This document shows, one piece after another, positions 4,910 through 5,146 of a stretch of DNA of 5,146 nucleotides. Source of the DNA: Longimonas sp046498435 (GTDB taxonomy: Bacteria > Bacteroidota > Rhodothermia > Rhodothermales > Salinibacteraceae). The stretch lies in contig NZ_JAWOAR010000109.1 in NCBI RefSeq assembly GCF_046498435.1, forward strand, positions 1 through 5,146. Reading direction: 5' to 3'. Made by a program: the position numbers and the translations under genes. Below the pieces are notes generated by a model, which worked only from the letters and a program-made list of their open reading frames with translations, did no database searches and had not been told where the DNA came from. Numbering within the stretch: position 1 is the stretch's first letter; each line of letters starts with the position of its first letter.

Positions 4910-5146
4910 ATGCCCTCACACCGTCATCCCAGACGGAGCGGAGCGACGATCTGGGATCCATGCCCCAATGGAGGGATACGTGAGCGGAGTGCGTTCGCCC
5001 TCAACCGGCGAATTGCAGTAGTCGGCGCCGTGCTTTTGTGGGGCGTCTATGCCATGTTTTTGATATGGTACAAGGGGCTTAACCAGACCGGCATGAATGA
5101 TGCCTATGGTTTTGCCCTGTGGATCTGGGCGGACCTGGCTGTGATT
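4910..5146 (+). CDS. nrfD: NrfD/PsrC-family membrane subunit (5' part)
   Basis: The frame is open from ATG 4910 to the window end (79 residues seen) and continues beyond. Residues 35-54 form a first membrane helix. It is followed by YKGLNQTGMNDAYGFALWIW, then ADLAVI, which resembles the conserved loop and second helix of NrfD/PsrC/HybB-type quinone-interacting subunits ('GLxxTGMxDxYxxxLWI'). These anchor molybdoenzyme, hydrogenase or iron-sulfur complexes in the membrane and exchange electrons with quinone; the partners should be encoded to the right. The symbol is a family label only. The first 32 residues are Arg/Pro-rich, unlike the family, and codons 5-17 come from a palindromic repeat. 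ATG 4910 is the only in-frame ATG before the helix and is preceded by six Ts. In another frame ATG 4968 (MEGYVSGVRS...) reaches TAG at 5019, so a frameshift or reorganised 5' end is possible. The family is fairly sure, the start is not. Confidence 0.75.
   Translation, partial: MPSHRHPRRSGATIWDPCPNGGIRERSAFALNRRIAVVGAVLLWGVYAMFLIWYKGLNQTGMNDAYGFALWIWADLAVI
4923..4960 (+). repeat. GTCATCCCAGA...TCTGGGATCC palindromic repeat
   Basis: ATCCCAGA (4926-4933) and TCTGGGAT (4950-4957) form a perfect 8-bp stem around a 16-nt loop rich in GGAGC units. The GTCATCCC start and GGGATCCA end match a very common layout of interspersed palindromes in bacterial genomes. It overlaps the first codons of the nrfD-like frame. 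Confidence 0.75.

Noticed and set aside
4521..4957. Possible CRISPR array because of several hairpin repeats
   Set aside because: The palindromic units differ in sequence, are not regularly spaced, and no cas gene is present.

Overview
The window reads as chromosome from a moderately GC-rich, non-spore-forming bacterium, most probably a halophilic member of the Rhodothermota/Bacteroidota (Salinibacter-like). This placement is inferred from three things: acidic proteins, the absence of Shine-Dalgarno sequences before any start codon, and interspersed palindromes of the 'GTCATCCxxx...GGGATCC' and 'GGCAGAGCC' kinds. No rRNA marker gene is present to confirm it.

Layout from left to right. Positions 1-407 hold no gene that I can support. 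They contain several small hairpins and one copy (235-288, minus strand) of a 54-nt twin-hairpin repeat. Two minus-strand genes follow: lipoate-protein ligase A (408-1412) and, upstream of it, an M50B-like integral membrane metalloprotease (1522-2442). A 239-nt divergent intergenic region (2443-2681) separates these from a plus-strand pair, spmA (2682-3653) and spmB (3704-4252). These two encode the 'Gate' (nucleoside-recognition) membrane proteins first named from Bacillus spore maturation. Positions 4253-4909 form a long non-coding tract packed with hairpins and repeat modules. It includes a 130-bp MITE-like element (4661-4790) that carries the second copy of the 54-nt repeat. The window ends inside a plus-strand NrfD/PsrC-family membrane subunit (4910 to beyond 5146), whose first codons overlap another palindromic repeat.

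How the genes fit together. LplA attaches lipoate to the E2 and H proteins of 2-oxoacid dehydrogenases and the glycine cleavage system. The M50B-like gene may share a transcript with it, but nothing indicates a shared pathway. SpmA and SpmB very probably act as a two-part membrane complex. SpmA here carries an unusual extracytoplasmic insertion of about 120 residues. The NrfD-like gene starts a separate unit, expected to encode a quinone-interacting redox complex that continues to the right.

The most interesting material is the non-coding DNA. The two copies of the 54-nt repeat differ by a compensatory base-pair change. One copy sits inside a terminal-inverted-repeat element. A separate palindrome appears to have been incorporated into the 5' coding part of the nrfD-like gene. 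I did not find an obvious new multi-gene defence or mobile system.
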